Positions 40,098 through 49,046 of a stretch of DNA of 64,000 nt are shown here, one piece after another (positions within the stretch are counted from its first letter, which is position 1; each line of letters opens with the position of its first letter). Origin of the DNA: Teredinibacter turnerae (GTDB lineage: Bacteria > Pseudomonadota > Gammaproteobacteria > Pseudomonadales > Cellvibrionaceae); the NCBI RefSeq assembly GCF_037935975.1, contig NZ_CP149817.1, positions 1,240,001-1,304,000 of the forward strand. Reading direction: 5' to 3'. Both the position numbers and the translations under genes were made by a program. The notes beneath the pieces are model-generated. The model was given only the letters and a program-made list of their open reading frames with translations. It was not told where the DNA came from and did no database searches.

Positions 40098-40718
40098 ATG
40101 CAAAGCCATTTTTTCGCTTATATCAGTAAAATTCGCTGGATTGTCCGCTGGGGCCTCAAGCGCAATGCCATTCCCGAAAACGTGATGGAGCACAGCTGGG
40201 AGGTGGCGACGATCGCGCATGTACTGGCGGTTATCGGCAATAAACGCTATGGGGCCGTTTACGATGTAAACGCGGTGGCGACTGCGGCCCTCTATCATGA
40301 TGTCTCCGAGGTTATTACCGGCGATATGCCAACGCCAATTAAATATCACTCTGCCGGTATGCAAAAAGCCTTTAAGGAGGTCGAGATTCAGGCTGAACAA
40401 GAGTTGGTAAATCTCCTGCCGGAAGACTTGCGCGATGCCTTTGAGCCTTTGGTCGTGTCTTCCCGAGTGCCTGCCGATGTTACCAAGTTGATCAAAGGCG
40501 CAGATACCATTGCTGCTTTCCTGAAGTGTCAGGAGGAATTAAAAGCGGGCAATCCCGAGTTTGCGAAAGCTGCAGAGGACATAGCGATGCGCCTTAAAGG
40601 CTTTGCTATGCCGGAAGTAAACGACTTCCTCGCGATCTTTGCGCCCAGCTACAAACTAACGCTGGATGAGTTGTTAAACGGCAATGACAAAGTTCGTCAT
40701 TTACCGCTGCAGCAATAA
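40098..40718 (+). CDS. yfbR: 5'-deoxynucleotidase YfbR (HD domain)
   Basis: 206 aa from ATG 40098; the frame is open upstream to 39990 but not plausible there. It starts MQSHFFAYISKIRWIVRWGL, with the HD metal motifs EHSWEVATIAH and ALYHDVSEVITGDMPTP, and DTIAAFLKCQEEL later. YfbR removes phosphate from 5'-deoxynucleoside monophosphates. Confidence 0.92.
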   Translation: MQSHFFAYISKIRWIVRWGLKRNAIPENVMEHSWEVATIAHVLAVIGNKRYGAVYDVNAVATAALYHDVSEVITGDMPTPIKYHSAGMQKAFKEVEIQAEQELVNLLPEDLRDAFEPLVVSSRVPADVTKLIKGADTIAAFLKCQEELKAGNPEFAKAAEDIAMRLKGFAMPEVNDFLAIFAPSYKLTLDELLNGNDKVRHLPLQQ

Positions 40719-40848
40719 CATTCTGTGCACGAGCAAACGCTCCACAATTGTTTCACTATTTTGGCGCAAGCGATGTTTTACTATTAACCCAATTATGAGA
40801 TTTAACAAGCCCTAAGTTTATTGACGCCGCACGCTAGACAAAAAAATT

Positions 40849-41202
40849 ATGAACAAAGCTAAAACCGCCGCACTCTATTCCGCGGTTATTTTTCCTGGTG
40901 CCGGGCAGGTGTGGTTAAAGTGCTGGCTTACCGGTGTACCCTTTATCCTGGGTACTGTGTATGCTGTTTATCTGCTTTTGGATGTGATTTTTAGTATTGC
41001 TTTTAAGGTTGTTGATCAAATTCAATCGGGTCAGGTTTCGCTTAACCCATTAAGTATTCACGAGGCTATTTCCTACGAGATCGCGCACACGAGTGGCCTG
41101 CTAACCAGTTTGCCGATGATCATTCTGGTCAGTTTGTGGTTACTTAGCATCGCAGATGCGTATCGCGTTGGACGCACACAGGATAAACAATCCGCCGAAT
41201 AA
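40849..41202 (+). CDS. Small inner-membrane protein, unknown
   Basis: 117 aa with two to three membrane helices. The first begins AALYSAVIFPGAGQVWL, the second is GVPFILGTVYAVYLLLDVIF, and the last LPMIILVSLWLLSIADAYRVG. The FPGAGQ...DAYR pattern resembles membrane proteins of the TM2-like or tail-anchored kind. I do not recognise the family. It lies alone between yfbR and the amine oxidase gene. Confidence 0.7.
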   Translation: MNKAKTAALYSAVIFPGAGQVWLKCWLTGVPFILGTVYAVYLLLDVIFSIAFKVVDQIQSGQVSLNPLSIHEAISYEIAHTSGLLTSLPMIILVSLWLLSIADAYRVGRTQDKQSAE

Positions 41203-41396
41203 GCCCGGTTTCCCCACCGAAATTCGAGTTTCGCTGTCGATATTTGCATGGCACGTAACTTGATACTCCTCTCTTTATAAAATTGGCTTGCGAAATCAAT
41301 TCGCGTGAATTCTGCTGCAAAAACAGTCAGTTAAATTTTCCGTATCGACAGACCACCCAGCAGGGCGGATCAAAGTGGACACAAGGGGAAGGGGTT

Positions 41397-42539
41397 TTGT
41401 CTCACAACACACAAACTTGTGATATTGCTATTGTAGGTGGCGGGCTTAGCGGCCTCTACCTGGCGCACTGTCTTACGGAGCAACGCGGAGAGAAATGGGC
41501 TGCGACTAACTTGCGGTTGTTTGAAGCCGGTCCTCGGTTAGGTGGGAGAATTCTCAGCCTGGAACTTGAGGACGATTACGGGTTGGATCTTGGCCCGAGT
41601 TGGGTTTGGCCGGAAGATCAGCCGTTGATATACAACTTGGTTCGCAGCCTGGGTTTGTCGCTGTTGCCCCAGTGGCAGGAGGGGAACGCGATATATCAGC
41701 TTTCTGGCGATATACCTGCGCAGACCTATCGCGATCAGCGGGGATATGCAGGGGCTTATCGTATTGCTGGCGGGACGGGGCTAATAATCGAAGGTCTCCA
41801 GCAAACGCTGCCTATCAGCTTGTGTACCCGACACCGATTGGTAAGCCTAGAGGACGCTGGGGATAGGGTAGAACTTATTTTCAATAACACCCTGACGGGA
41901 GTGACGCATGTGGTTTGGGCGCGGCAGGTGGTGCTGGCGATGCCTCCCCGCATTGTGGCGAGCCGCATCCAGTTTTTTCCGGCTCTGCCCCAAAAACTGT
42001 TCGATACGCTGTTGAAAACCCCAACCTGGATGGCCGGTCAAGCGAAAATGGCGGTGAGTTACGAACGGGCGTTCTGGCGTGAGGACGGCTGGTCCGGTAC
42101 GGCCATGGCGAATTTCGCGGGGGTCGCCATTGCAGAAGTTTTCGATGCGTGTGGCCCTGAAGCCGCGCCTGCCGCGCTGGGTGGTTTTATTGGCGCACCA
42201 CCCGGCGCACGTCAGCAGGATACTGGCGCCTTGCGTGAAAAAATCATACAGCAACTGGTAAGTTATTTCGGAAAACTGGCGGCAAGCCCGCAACGCTTGC
42301 ACTTATATGACTGGTACGGCAACGAAGATATCGCCCATCCGCTGGATGCCCAGCCGCTTTACTCGCATCCGCGTTACGGCCATCCCTGGCTGAGCCTGGA
42401 TCACTGGAATGACAAATTGTTGCTGTGCGGAACCGAAACAGCCCGTGAGTCGGGTGGGTATATGGAAGGTGCGTTGAACGCCGCTAAACGGGTATGCGCG
42501 CAACTGAGCGTATCTTTGGAGTCTGTGAGGAGTCGTTGA
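41397..42539 (+). CDS. FAD-dependent amine oxidase-like protein
   Basis: 380 aa from TTG 41397, which has AAGGGG 8 nt upstream; the frame is open from 41283. The FAD-binding motif is IAIVGGGLSGLYLAHCL near residue 10, followed by LFEAGPRLGGRI and LDLGPSWVWPEDQPLI. The C-terminal FAD-contact segment is LLCGTETARESGGYMEGALNAAKR, the monoamine-oxidase superfamily pattern. No signal peptide is seen, so it is probably cytoplasmic. The substrate is unknown. It is followed by a 127-aa protein and a flavodoxin-like protein, perhaps an operon. Confidence 0.85.
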   Translation: MSHNTQTCDIAIVGGGLSGLYLAHCLTEQRGEKWAATNLRLFEAGPRLGGRILSLELEDDYGLDLGPSWVWPEDQPLIYNLVRSLGLSLLPQWQEGNAIYQLSGDIPAQTYRDQRGYAGAYRIAGGTGLIIEGLQQTLPISLCTRHRLVSLEDAGDRVELIFNNTLTGVTHVVWARQVVLAMPPRIVASRIQFFPALPQKLFDTLLKTPTWMAGQAKMAVSYERAFWREDGWSGTAMANFAGVAIAEVFDACGPEAAPAALGGFIGAPPGARQQDTGALREKIIQQLVSYFGKLAASPQRLHLYDWYGNEDIAHPLDAQPLYSHPRYGHPWLSLDHWNDKLLLCGTETARESGGYMEGALNAAKRVCAQLSVSLESVRSR

Positions 42540-42617
42540 TCGCGGCTGAGCAAGACTCGAACGGCAAAATACAAGCGCTCACCCGTCATTAAAACACGAT
42601 TGATTTGGAGATGAAGA

Positions 42618-43001
42618 ATGGACGATTCAGCTGCAGCTAACCCGGAGGAACTGGCGTCACTGTTACAACAGAAACTTCCACAAATGCATCGTCACTATAT
42701 TCGGCAGGTGAATATAAGCCTAGCAAAACAGGATGATCAGGGGATGTTCGGCCGTGCGAGTGTCGCGGTGGTAAGAGATACCCTGGCTACCGTCAGTCCA
42801 TTACTTTCCCAAACGCATGTCCAGACAGCGGAGGTGACTCTCAAGCGCTGGATAGATGAGTTTTTACAGCACGCCCTCCAGCACAACAGGAGCTCCTGCG
42901 CGATCTCGAATTTTCCGCAGGAACATTCGCCTTCGCAAGTTTATTTACACGCGGTCTCAACAGAGTGTATGGATCTCTGTCGGGGCTGGCTCAATGAGTG
43001 A
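42618..43001 (+). CDS. Hypothetical protein, 127 aa
   Basis: Soluble and mostly helical (LLQQKLPQMHRHYIRQVNIS, SQTHVQTAEVTLKRWIDEFL). It has no signal peptide and no known motif that I recognise. Its end overlaps the possible GTG 42998 start of the flavodoxin-like gene, and it follows the amine oxidase by 78 bp, which suggests co-transcription. Confidence 0.65.
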   Translation: MDDSAAANPEELASLLQQKLPQMHRHYIRQVNISLAKQDDQGMFGRASVAVVRDTLATVSPLLSQTHVQTAEVTLKRWIDEFLQHALQHNRSSCAISNFPQEHSPSQVYLHAVSTECMDLCRGWLNE

Positions 43002-43012
43002 GGAAAGTCGTT

Positions 43013-43453
43013 ATGGCTTGTGTACAATTAATTGTTGGTACGGTGGGTGGTACTGCCTGGAAAGCAGCACAGGCGGCAGCGGTTATTCTTAACCAACTTG
43101 GGCACAGTGCGCGGGTAAACGAAGAATCTCAACCCAAGGACTTGCTCAACCCTGAAGAACTGCTGCTCATATGCACATCGACAACCGGTAATGGTGAGTT
43201 GCCGCCGAATATTCGTGCACTCTATTCCGTGTTAGACGACGAAGCAGTGCAGCTCACAGGCCGGCGATACGGTGTTATCGCGTTGGGCGACACTGGTTAC
43301 CCGAGGTTTGCGCACGCGGCGTTTCTGTTAGAGGACGCGCTCTATCGTTGTGGAGCAACACGCGTGGGCGAGATTTTACGCCTGGATGCCCAAGTCGATG
43401 ATCGTCCCCATGTAACCGCTGCACACTGGGTGAAAGACTGGATTAACAGTTAA
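43013..43453 (+). CDS. Flavodoxin-like protein (MioC-type)
   Basis: 146 aa from ATG 43013, with AGGAAAG 5 nt upstream. The FMN phosphate loop is VGTVGGTAWKAAQ, followed by CTSTTGNGELPPN and VIALGDTGYPRFAHAA, as in MioC and the flavodoxin domain of sulfite reductase. The T-x-G-x-x loop is unusual (GTVGGTAWKAA), so FMN binding should not be assumed. Confidence 0.82.
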   Translation: MACVQLIVGTVGGTAWKAAQAAAVILNQLGHSARVNEESQPKDLLNPEELLLICTSTTGNGELPPNIRALYSVLDDEAVQLTGRRYGVIALGDTGYPRFAHAAFLLEDALYRCGATRVGEILRLDAQVDDRPHVTAAHWVKDWINS

Positions 43454-43520
43454 TCTCTGCCGGTTCGTAGCGAGCACGTCCCTGTACTCGCGTATTCTGA
43501 ATATGAGCCTGCCATAATGC

Positions 43521-45590
43521 TCAATCGGATAACTTGTCGATTTTGCCAGTAGTTAAATTCAGTTTGAAGTGATTATCAGGGGCGCCCTGCTGAAAGCCGG
43601 ATAATACCGCCAGAACATTCTTTAGACGTTGTTGTAATGGCGTTGGCGATGCTTGCGCGCGATAGGCTTTGAGCAGGAGCTGGTAATCCGCTAGATTTTG
43701 TGACGGTATATCTGCTAGGGCCAGGCTCCCTGCGTTGCGTAACCGATAAAAATCTTCCGCGAGGTTTTGTCCACGCCATTCGCGCAAGTTATGGCTATTC
43801 AGAGCGTTTTTCTTTAGCCATTGTTGGCATCGTGTTTGTGCAGATGCCCACTGTGGATCTGATTTGGCAAAACCAGATAGAGCGCTGGATTTTTCGTTCG
43901 CTTGCCAGAACGCAAGTGTGAGAAGCTCCTCGCCAGTAAAAGTGCGCAAGGTTTCCCGCAGATCCGCCGGCCATTCCCCCGGTAGAAAACGCAAGCGCAC
44001 CAGCTCGCGTAAATGCCATTCGGTAAATTCCCGGTAGGTTTTTGCAGCGAGTATTTCTTCATTCCAAATGGGAGCGCTTAAAGTACCAGAAGGCGTGGTT
44101 TCCAGTGCATTATGTTCGGTACGGTAGTGTTCGAACAGCTCGCGAAAGCGGGGTACCTGATCCACGACGACAGTTTCCACTTCCACACTTTTTTGCCCGC
44201 GGAGTGTTACCAGCTTGAATGCAGGCACATAAGCCGCAAGGCTAGGCGCTTGAATATTCACCAGTGTGTTTCCGGCGGAGGATGTGATGGTGCCAGTATC
44301 GTTCATATGCATGTGGCCGCCAATATGAATTTTGAGACCGAGGTCGGCAAGCCAGTCACTGGTGGGTATTTCCGGTTTGCGGGCAAGTTGAAAATTGGCA
44401 TTCCCGAAGATGTCGGCAATCGTATTTGATTGGCCGTCGTAAAATTCGACCATCGGGAAATGGCTGAACGCAATAAGCGTTTTTCCTCGCTTATTGGCTT
44501 CGCCAACAACCGCTTTAATCCATTTTTCAAGGTAGGGTTTGTGTTTGCGTACGGCATTGTAGCCCGCGTTACCCGAGCCAGAGAAAACCCGTTCGCCGGT
44601 AGGGCCGATGCGCGCTTGTGGCAAATATACATTGGCATCGATAGCTAATAGCCAGAGCCCTTCAACCGGCTCGACCAGATAGCTTGCGTCCAGCATTTTT
44701 TCGCAGAGCGCCTTTTTGTCCGCTGTCATTTGCTGGCAGATATCGACACGTCTTTTACTCAGGCGTGCCGCGGATAGCGCACGGGTGAAGGTATAGTCTT
44801 CTGGTGTGTAAGATGCAAAAGGGGTTGTCCAGAAAAGATTTTTTTTACTGGGCGTAAAACCAAAGCTGGCCATTTCCCGCAAAATATTCTCGTACCCCCA
44901 TTGACGAATATCGGGCGTGCAAACGAGCGACTTTCCCGTTGTGGCAATCGTGTTGTTTTGCATGCTTTGGCAGCGTTCCGAGTCCGGACTGTAGATCGCG
45001 ATGGGGGTACCATCCGCTGCCATAAAATCAGGCTTGCCGCCCGGTGTATCGAACGGCCGCACCGGATCGTGGTTGCCGGGCGTGGCAAAAAATTGTAGAC
45101 CATGGGTGGTGTGGTAGTAATTCAGCAATCGAGTCAGACCACGAATATGAACCGGCTGGCCATCGTCACTGAAGTCGCCTGGCAGAGCGACATAGGTTAT
45201 CTTACGTTTAACGATTTCATCGAGCGCGGCGATCAGCACAAAGTAATTTTCGTTAAACAAGCGGGTCGACGTGAGCTGCGCTTGCATGGTCCTTATCAGG
45301 GCGTGATGGCCCGTTGCGTCCGTTGGAATACCTTTAAACGCGCTGCCTTCCAGTTCACCATAGACATCGTGAAAATGAATGTCTGGCATAAATGCGACCT
45401 GCACACCATCCAACGTGTTTGCGTGAATTGGCGCTGTTATTACAAGACAAACCAGGCAGGCACGGGCGGCGGTGTTACTGTTTAGAGTGTTCGAAAGCGC
45501 ACTACTTAAGTAGATGAAAAGACGTTTTAATGTGTGGTATCTCAGCTGTGCTTGCAGCCGTTGGAGAGAGTCGAGTGTGGCGGTAAACAT
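43521..45590 (-). CDS. Secreted calcineurin-like metallophosphoesterase
   Basis: 689 aa from ATG 45590, with GGAG 6 nt upstream. In-frame starts further upstream lie in a terminator hairpin. An N-terminal hydrophobic segment (RACLVCLVITAPIHA, near residue 50) may act as an export signal, although it starts late. All metal-binding motifs are present: FMPDIHFHD (DxH), LPGDFSDDG (GDxxD), ATPGNHDPV (GNHD), FSHFP and IGGHMHMND (GHxH). A dinuclear metal phosphoesterase is certain; the substrate is not. The C-terminal 190 residues are helical and unassigned. It lies downstream of the TonB-dependent receptor. Confidence 0.88.
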   Translation of the reverse strand: MFTATLDSLQRLQAQLRYHTLKRLFIYLSSALSNTLNSNTAARACLVCLVITAPIHANTLDGVQVAFMPDIHFHDVYGELEGSAFKGIPTDATGHHALIRTMQAQLTSTRLFNENYFVLIAALDEIVKRKITYVALPGDFSDDGQPVHIRGLTRLLNYYHTTHGLQFFATPGNHDPVRPFDTPGGKPDFMAADGTPIAIYSPDSERCQSMQNNTIATTGKSLVCTPDIRQWGYENILREMASFGFTPSKKNLFWTTPFASYTPEDYTFTRALSAARLSKRRVDICQQMTADKKALCEKMLDASYLVEPVEGLWLLAIDANVYLPQARIGPTGERVFSGSGNAGYNAVRKHKPYLEKWIKAVVGEANKRGKTLIAFSHFPMVEFYDGQSNTIADIFGNANFQLARKPEIPTSDWLADLGLKIHIGGHMHMNDTGTITSSAGNTLVNIQAPSLAAYVPAFKLVTLRGQKSVEVETVVVDQVPRFRELFEHYRTEHNALETTPSGTLSAPIWNEEILAAKTYREFTEWHLRELVRLRFLPGEWPADLRETLRTFTGEELLTLAFWQANEKSSALSGFAKSDPQWASAQTRCQQWLKKNALNSHNLREWRGQNLAEDFYRLRNAGSLALADIPSQNLADYQLLLKAYRAQASPTPLQQRLKNVLAVLSGFQQGAPDNHFKLNLTTGKIDKLSD

Positions 45591-45600
45591 GGAAGCTCCA

Positions 45601-45654
45601 AATAAAAATCCCGCCTGGAGCCAGATAATTTTCATCGATGGCTCCCGGCGGGAT
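45601..45654 (-). terminator. Terminator between receptor and phosphoesterase genes
   Basis: On the minus strand the arms at 45640-45654 and 45608-45622 (ATCCCGCCGGGAGCC against GGCTCCAGGCGGGAT) form a long stem followed by a T5 run. It is 31 nt after the receptor stop and ends only 14 nt before the phosphoesterase start, so it may act as an attenuator. Confidence 0.8.
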
Positions 45655-45657
45655 GTT

Positions 45658-45673
45658 AGGGCCAACAGGCCCT
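45658..45673 (-). repeat. Small AGGGCC/GGCCCT hairpin
   Basis: A perfect 6-bp stem with an AACA loop directly after the receptor gene. The sequence TAGGGCC...AACAGGCCCTA is identical to the outer ends of the MITE-like element at 9161-9427. Confidence 0.55.
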
Positions 45674-45684
45674 AATTAACCTGC

Positions 45685-48453
45685 TTAGAAGTTGGCGCGC
45701 ACGCCCAGGGATATACGTCGGCCCGAGACTTCATACATGGTCGGGAATTTCGGATCCATGGTGTAGCCTTTGGTTACTTCGTCTGTCAGGTTTATCACTT
45801 CCAAGTTTACTTTAACGTTATCGAGCACGCGGTAGCCCATAGATAGATCCATTTGTCCGTAGGCTTCGCGGTATACCGGGTACATATCACGCTCGATGGT
45901 CTCTACGTACTTATCTTTATAGTTGTAAGAAATCCGCGCATCGAAAGTGTCGTTTTCGTAGTAGAACGTCATATTGTAGGTGTTTTCTGCCAATCCAACT
46001 GGTGCAGTTGGAATATCCAGGTCCGATTCACCGGTAAGTGAGTTGTCCAGCATCGTATAGTTGGCGTTGATGCCGAAGCCTTCCATCGATGAATGGATCA
46101 ACGAGAGTGGAAATTGCGCAACTAATTCCAGGCCGGTTACATCGTATGAGCCGTCCGCATTGACCTTCTGATAAATCTCAAAATCGTATACGCCGTCAAG
46201 TGTGCCGTTGTCGTTGTACTTGGTTACGTCTGGCTCAATACCGGTTAAGGCTTCACGCACAACGCCTTCGATTTCTTTACTGAAATACGAAATCGCGAAC
46301 ACACCACCGTCGTCGATATAATGTTCTACACCGAGTTCCAATTGGTCTGCGTAAGTCGGTTGCAGATCAGGATTGCCATCGCGGTATTTAAAATCGTTGA
46401 CACTGACGGTGCGTTTGTAGGCAATGTCCCCCAGAGCTGGTCGCATCAAGGTTTTTGACGCAGCGGCGCGGAACAAGGTTGAAGGAGTGATTTCAAGTAC
46501 ATAGTTCATGCTGGGGAGAAGGTCGGAGTAACTGCCTTCTTTTGATACCGGGGATGAGGTATACCCGGTGGAACCATCAGCATTTTGTACCTGGTGATAC
46601 CCGGAAGACAGCACCTCGGTATCTATGAAGCGCGCACCAAAATTTAAAGTGGATGGTAGACCTGCGATAGTAAAGTCGAGATTAGTCATCGCATAAAGTG
46701 CAACAGTCTCTTCATCAACTTTGTAGTATTGGTCCGGTTCGTAGTCCACGTGGAATCCGTCGTAGCGGAAGAAATCACGCGCGTAGCCGTTGGAAATTTG
46801 CGACCAGGTGGGACTGTAAGAGAGTTCTGGCAAGAAGTCGCCGCCAGCAACCAAATCGTCAATTGGCGTAAGTTCGCTGTCCTGCAGAGTGCGTACACCA
46901 CTCCAGCTGCTGTCACCTTCAGATGGCCCTTTAACCTGGTTTGTGCCCTGGTTGCGTTCTTTGGATTTATCGGTATAGCGCACACCGAACTGAATATCGG
47001 AAAGGGCGGGGAAGGTAGCCAAATCGAATTCGCGGCGGAAATCCAACTGAGCGGCATATTTATCGTCTTTAATTTCCTCCAATACAACTTCATAAAAATC
47101 GAACAGATACGCATCTGGCGAGTTGTACATGTCGATGGTGCCTTCCTGTTCACTGGGAACGGTTTCACCACCTTGGGAGGTATAGCGCGTGCGGGAAGGC
47201 GCATAAGCTGTATGTTTGAGGTTGGTGCGATCAGACAATTTTTCGGCACCGGAGAAACCCACTAAACCGGTTATATCAAAACCCCATTTTTCCCAGTCGA
47301 GATTCACACTGTATTGGCTGTAGTCCGTTTCGTTGACGTTTTCTTTGCTCAAAAATTCGTGCTGGGTATAGGCGTATGAAGTGTCGGTTAATACTGTGAT
47401 GCCGTAGCGGGAAAGCGTGTCACTGTCATAGTCGTGAATCCGATACAGGGTGCTGGGGCTGGAGGCGGAATACGCCGCTGCGTCGTACTCGTCTTCGGTG
47501 GCATCGTAACCGCCCACCAGCAGATCAAATCCCAGAGTGAAGGTATCGCTGGGTTTGTATTGCAGTGCAGCCGTCGCTCCCCACTTATCCTGATCATTTA
47601 AATAAGCTCGGTTGCCGACTTTATCCATAAATACGACGCGGCTGGTTTCGTCAGCATCGAAGCGGTCATCAATCACAATGCCGGTATCGCGCTCAAGCAC
47701 GGCGGCAGCCTGATCTGATTGAGCTTGTTTGGAATCAGAACCTTGTTTTTCCAGCCAGCGGGACAGCGGGCGGAAATTAACACCGGAGTTGCTGTCGGTA
47801 CGATTGGTCCGCTTGGCGCTGGAGAAGGATACCAATCCACCCCAATTGCCAAAAGTATCGCTGGCAAGAAATGCAATATTCGGGTCGATTTCTTCGGAGA
47901 TGGAATTGTGAGCGGCTTCTGCGGATACAATTAATTTGCGACCATCGTAATCGAACGGTCGTGCTGTGGTGATTTTTACAGAGCCGGCGATACCGCCTTC
48001 CTCATCGGCGGCGGTGGGGGATTTTTGCACGTTCACGGCTTGAATAATTTCGGATGCAAAAACGTCGAATTCGACATCGCGGCCGCCGCTGCCAGATGCT
48101 GTTGCCAGGTTGTTGATAGATACGTGGGTAAATTCAGTAGGCAAGCTTCGCACGTTAACTTTAGTGCCCAGCCCCTTGTTGCGTTCGATGGTTACGCCGG
48201 GCATACGCTGTAGTGCTTCTGCGAGGTTCTGTTCGGGGAAGTCGGCGATATCAGATGCAACCACGGCGTCGGAGAAGCCGATATTGGAGCGCTTTAACTG
48301 CTCAGCTTGTTTCAGGCTGCGAGCATAGCTGCCGGTAACAACAACTTCTTCCAGCTGCGCTAATTTGATGTTGTCCGCACTGACGGCTGAGCCACTGAAA
48401 GCCGCGGCGATCATGGCGATAAAGGCGGGTAATTTTTTTTGCTGAAACTTCAC
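45685..48453 (-). CDS. TonB-dependent outer-membrane receptor
   Basis: 922 aa from GTG 48453, which has GAGGA 7 nt upstream. The N-terminus (MKFQQKKLPAFIAMIAAAF...) is a good signal peptide, ending near SAVSA. The TonB box region (LEEVVVTGSYARS) and plug (IADFPEQNLAEALQRMPGV) follow, then a 22-strand-type barrel that ends in a terminal Phe (ISLGVRANF). It imports a substrate with TonB energy. The reading frame continues upstream to 49050 and includes an STN domain, so a longer product is possible. Close to fecR/fecI, it is probably the receptor of that surface-signalling pair. Substrate unknown. Confidence 0.85.
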   Translation of the reverse strand: MKFQQKKLPAFIAMIAAAFSGSAVSADNIKLAQLEEVVVTGSYARSLKQAEQLKRSNIGFSDAVVASDIADFPEQNLAEALQRMPGVTIERNKGLGTKVNVRSLPTEFTHVSINNLATASGSGGRDVEFDVFASEIIQAVNVQKSPTAADEEGGIAGSVKITTARPFDYDGRKLIVSAEAAHNSISEEIDPNIAFLASDTFGNWGGLVSFSSAKRTNRTDSNSGVNFRPLSRWLEKQGSDSKQAQSDQAAAVLERDTGIVIDDRFDADETSRVVFMDKVGNRAYLNDQDKWGATAALQYKPSDTFTLGFDLLVGGYDATEDEYDAAAYSASSPSTLYRIHDYDSDTLSRYGITVLTDTSYAYTQHEFLSKENVNETDYSQYSVNLDWEKWGFDITGLVGFSGAEKLSDRTNLKHTAYAPSRTRYTSQGGETVPSEQEGTIDMYNSPDAYLFDFYEVVLEEIKDDKYAAQLDFRREFDLATFPALSDIQFGVRYTDKSKERNQGTNQVKGPSEGDSSWSGVRTLQDSELTPIDDLVAGGDFLPELSYSPTWSQISNGYARDFFRYDGFHVDYEPDQYYKVDEETVALYAMTNLDFTIAGLPSTLNFGARFIDTEVLSSGYHQVQNADGSTGYTSSPVSKEGSYSDLLPSMNYVLEITPSTLFRAAASKTLMRPALGDIAYKRTVSVNDFKYRDGNPDLQPTYADQLELGVEHYIDDGGVFAISYFSKEIEGVVREALTGIEPDVTKYNDNGTLDGVYDFEIYQKVNADGSYDVTGLELVAQFPLSLIHSSMEGFGINANYTMLDNSLTGESDLDIPTAPVGLAENTYNMTFYYENDTFDARISYNYKDKYVETIERDMYPVYREAYGQMDLSMGYRVLDNVKVNLEVINLTDEVTKGYTMDPKFPTMYEVSGRRISLGVRANF

Positions 48454-48847
48454 GTTTTCTTCCTCGTTCGGCGGTAACTCACTTACCGCTATGGTCAGAA
48501 TCCGGCTACTACTGAAAACAGCGCGCAAGCCTGTGTCGGCCAGCAATTTGTCGATGGCTTCAACTAACGTAAAGCGACCGACAACGGCATTTGTTTGTAT
48601 TCCCTGAACCCTAGCGGATGGAAACAGCACTTGTATTTCAGCTTGTTGGGCGAGCTCAAAGAGACTGCGCTCTGCCGGTTTTTGATGGATTTCAAATGTC
48701 ATTAATTGTGCTTCGCGCGCTTCTGCCAGGCAGGCTTCACTCGGTCCGAGCAAGCCCAAAATGCTCAGCACAAGCGCAGCGACGTTAAAGCTAGCGATGC
48801 GTAAACACGGCGAAGTCTTGGGGGGCCTTCGCGGTGCGCTTACGCAT
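48454..48847 (-). other. STN domain segment fused in frame upstream of the receptor
   Basis: The frame before GTG 48453 reads through an STN (secretin/TonB N-terminal) domain: MTFEIHQKPAERSLFELAQQ, then LFPSARVQGIQT and LTIAVSELPPNEEE. A hydrophobic signal-like stretch (FNVAALVLSILGLLG) comes just before it, but no ATG, GTG or TTG stands at a suitable place in frame before that stretch. The ATG at 48847 (MRKRTAKAP...) would lead into the STN frame only if one base were lost from the G6 run at 48820-48825. STN domains pass the signal to FecR in FecA-type receptors. Confidence 0.6.
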
Positions 48848-48922
48848 CGCCCAATAAGACAAATGAGGAAGATAAATCTGCCAATTAAGTTTTTATTACA
48901 ATTTAAATTTGCCGGTGAGGAT

Positions 48923-48950
48923 AAAAAAACTGCGGAACAAAGTTCCGCAG
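48923..48950 (-). terminator. Rho-independent terminator after fecR
   Basis: On the minus strand CTGCGGAAC/GTTCCGCAG with a 3-nt loop is followed by a T7 run, about 100 bp after the fecR stop. It is perfect, so the longest reading frame from 49050 is unlikely to be coding there. Confidence 0.9.
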
Positions 48951-49046
48951 CTGGTTTGAGTAAATAACGATTGAGTCGATGTAAAGTACACGGCGAGGCA
49001 GGCGTTACCCGCCGTGCATTGCGATACATCTGGATCAATGGTGAGT

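Noticed and set aside
45590-45665. Upstream start codons for the phosphoesterase (ATG 45635 and the frame from 45665)
   Set aside because: They fall inside the terminator hairpin between the two genes, and neither has a ribosome-binding site, unlike ATG 45590.
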